DNA of 64,000 bases from Neocallimastix lanati (nom. inval.) (lineage: Eukaryota; Neocallimastigomycota; Neocallimastigomycetes; Neocallimastigales; Neocallimastigaceae). Numbering within the stretch: the stretch's first letter is position 1; every line of letters begins with the position of its first letter. Below the pieces are notes generated by a model that was given only the letters and a program-made list of their open reading frames with translations, was not told the DNA's origin and searched no databases. The position numbers and the translations under genes were made by a program. The stretch spans positions 1,935,001-1,999,000 of the forward strand of contig JACVTC010000009.1 of assembly GCA_016946835.1 (NCBI GenBank), read 5' to 3'. This document shows, one piece after another, positions 63,884-64,000 of this stretch.

Positions 63884-64000
63884 CTATTTTTCTTTTTTAT
63901 TTTTATCTGCTCCATTTTCAAATAAGTATTCTACTAAATCTTTGTTTCCATTTTCACAGGCCTTAAGTAATGGAGTTTCACTATATTTTTCATTTGAAAA
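63884..64000 (-). CDS. C-terminal end of a third ankyrin-repeat gene (continues past the window)
   Basis: Open on the minus strand from the window edge to TAG at 63884-63886: EKYSETPLLKACENGNKDLV, then EYLFENGADKNKKEK and the stop. It is one clean ankyrin unit of the same family as the two genes to its left. The bulk of the gene lies beyond 64000. The stop falls mid-unit and broken units follow, as with its neighbours. Confidence 0.7.
   Translation of the reverse strand, partial: FSNEKYSETPLLKACENGNKDLVEYLFENGADKNKKEK

Overview
The window reads as nuclear DNA from an early-diverging fungus, most likely an anaerobic gut fungus (Neocallimastigomycota). The non-coding DNA is overwhelmingly A+T, with long poly(A), poly(T), (AT)n, AAT and TTTA tracts. 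Genes are islands of normal coding sequence. Housekeeping genes are split by many short AT-rich GT-AG introns. The gene set combines a fungal-type core (GPI mannosyltransferase IV, AC40, CWC15, PRPP synthetase) with an intronless secreted pectate lyase and large intronless ankyrin genes with near-identical 33-residue units. The organism is an inference from composition and content; no marker gene settles it.

Layout. 1-151: last exon of an unknown gene. 1.2-5.0 kb: a divergent pair, cyclophilin (-) and splicing factor CWC15 (+), sharing a 330-bp promoter with a CACGTG palindrome. 8.1-10.9 kb: divergent G-alpha (+). 13.2-15.5 kb: RNA polymerase I/III subunit AC40 (-). 16.3-19.4 kb: SAM + HMG-box protein (-). 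21.4-21.7 kb: heptamer satellite. 22.3-23.1 kb: dead ankyrin-repeat gene. 24.0-26.4 kb: coilin-like gene (-) with a long Ser/Asp tract. 28.6-31.4 kb: MATE transporter (+). 32.3-32.8 kb: small basic protein. 33.4-34.2 kb: two tandem-repeat blocks, then at 34.2-35.8 kb an intronless PLD-like protein with a zinc-ribbon array. 37.8-41.2 kb: GPI mannosyltransferase IV (-). 45.0-46.4 kb: secreted pectate lyase (-). 47.4-48.3 kb: MULE-type transposase relic. 50.9-51.5 kb: small unknown gene. 53.0-53.6 kb: GC-richer repeat element with a tRNA-like B box and a perfect 27-bp hairpin. 54.2-55.8 kb: PRPP synthetase (+). 57.3-64 kb: cluster of three ankyrin genes on the minus strand in varying states of decay, with a second copy of the 53-kb repeat between the first two.

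There are no operons; neighbours are functionally unrelated. Several genes serve nuclear RNA work (CWC15, coilin, AC40). The most distinctive items are the PLD/zinc-ribbon protein, the dispersed GC-richer element and the actively rearranging ankyrin cluster. Exon boundaries were set by hand from GT-AG sites, reading frame and family similarity; no searches were run.
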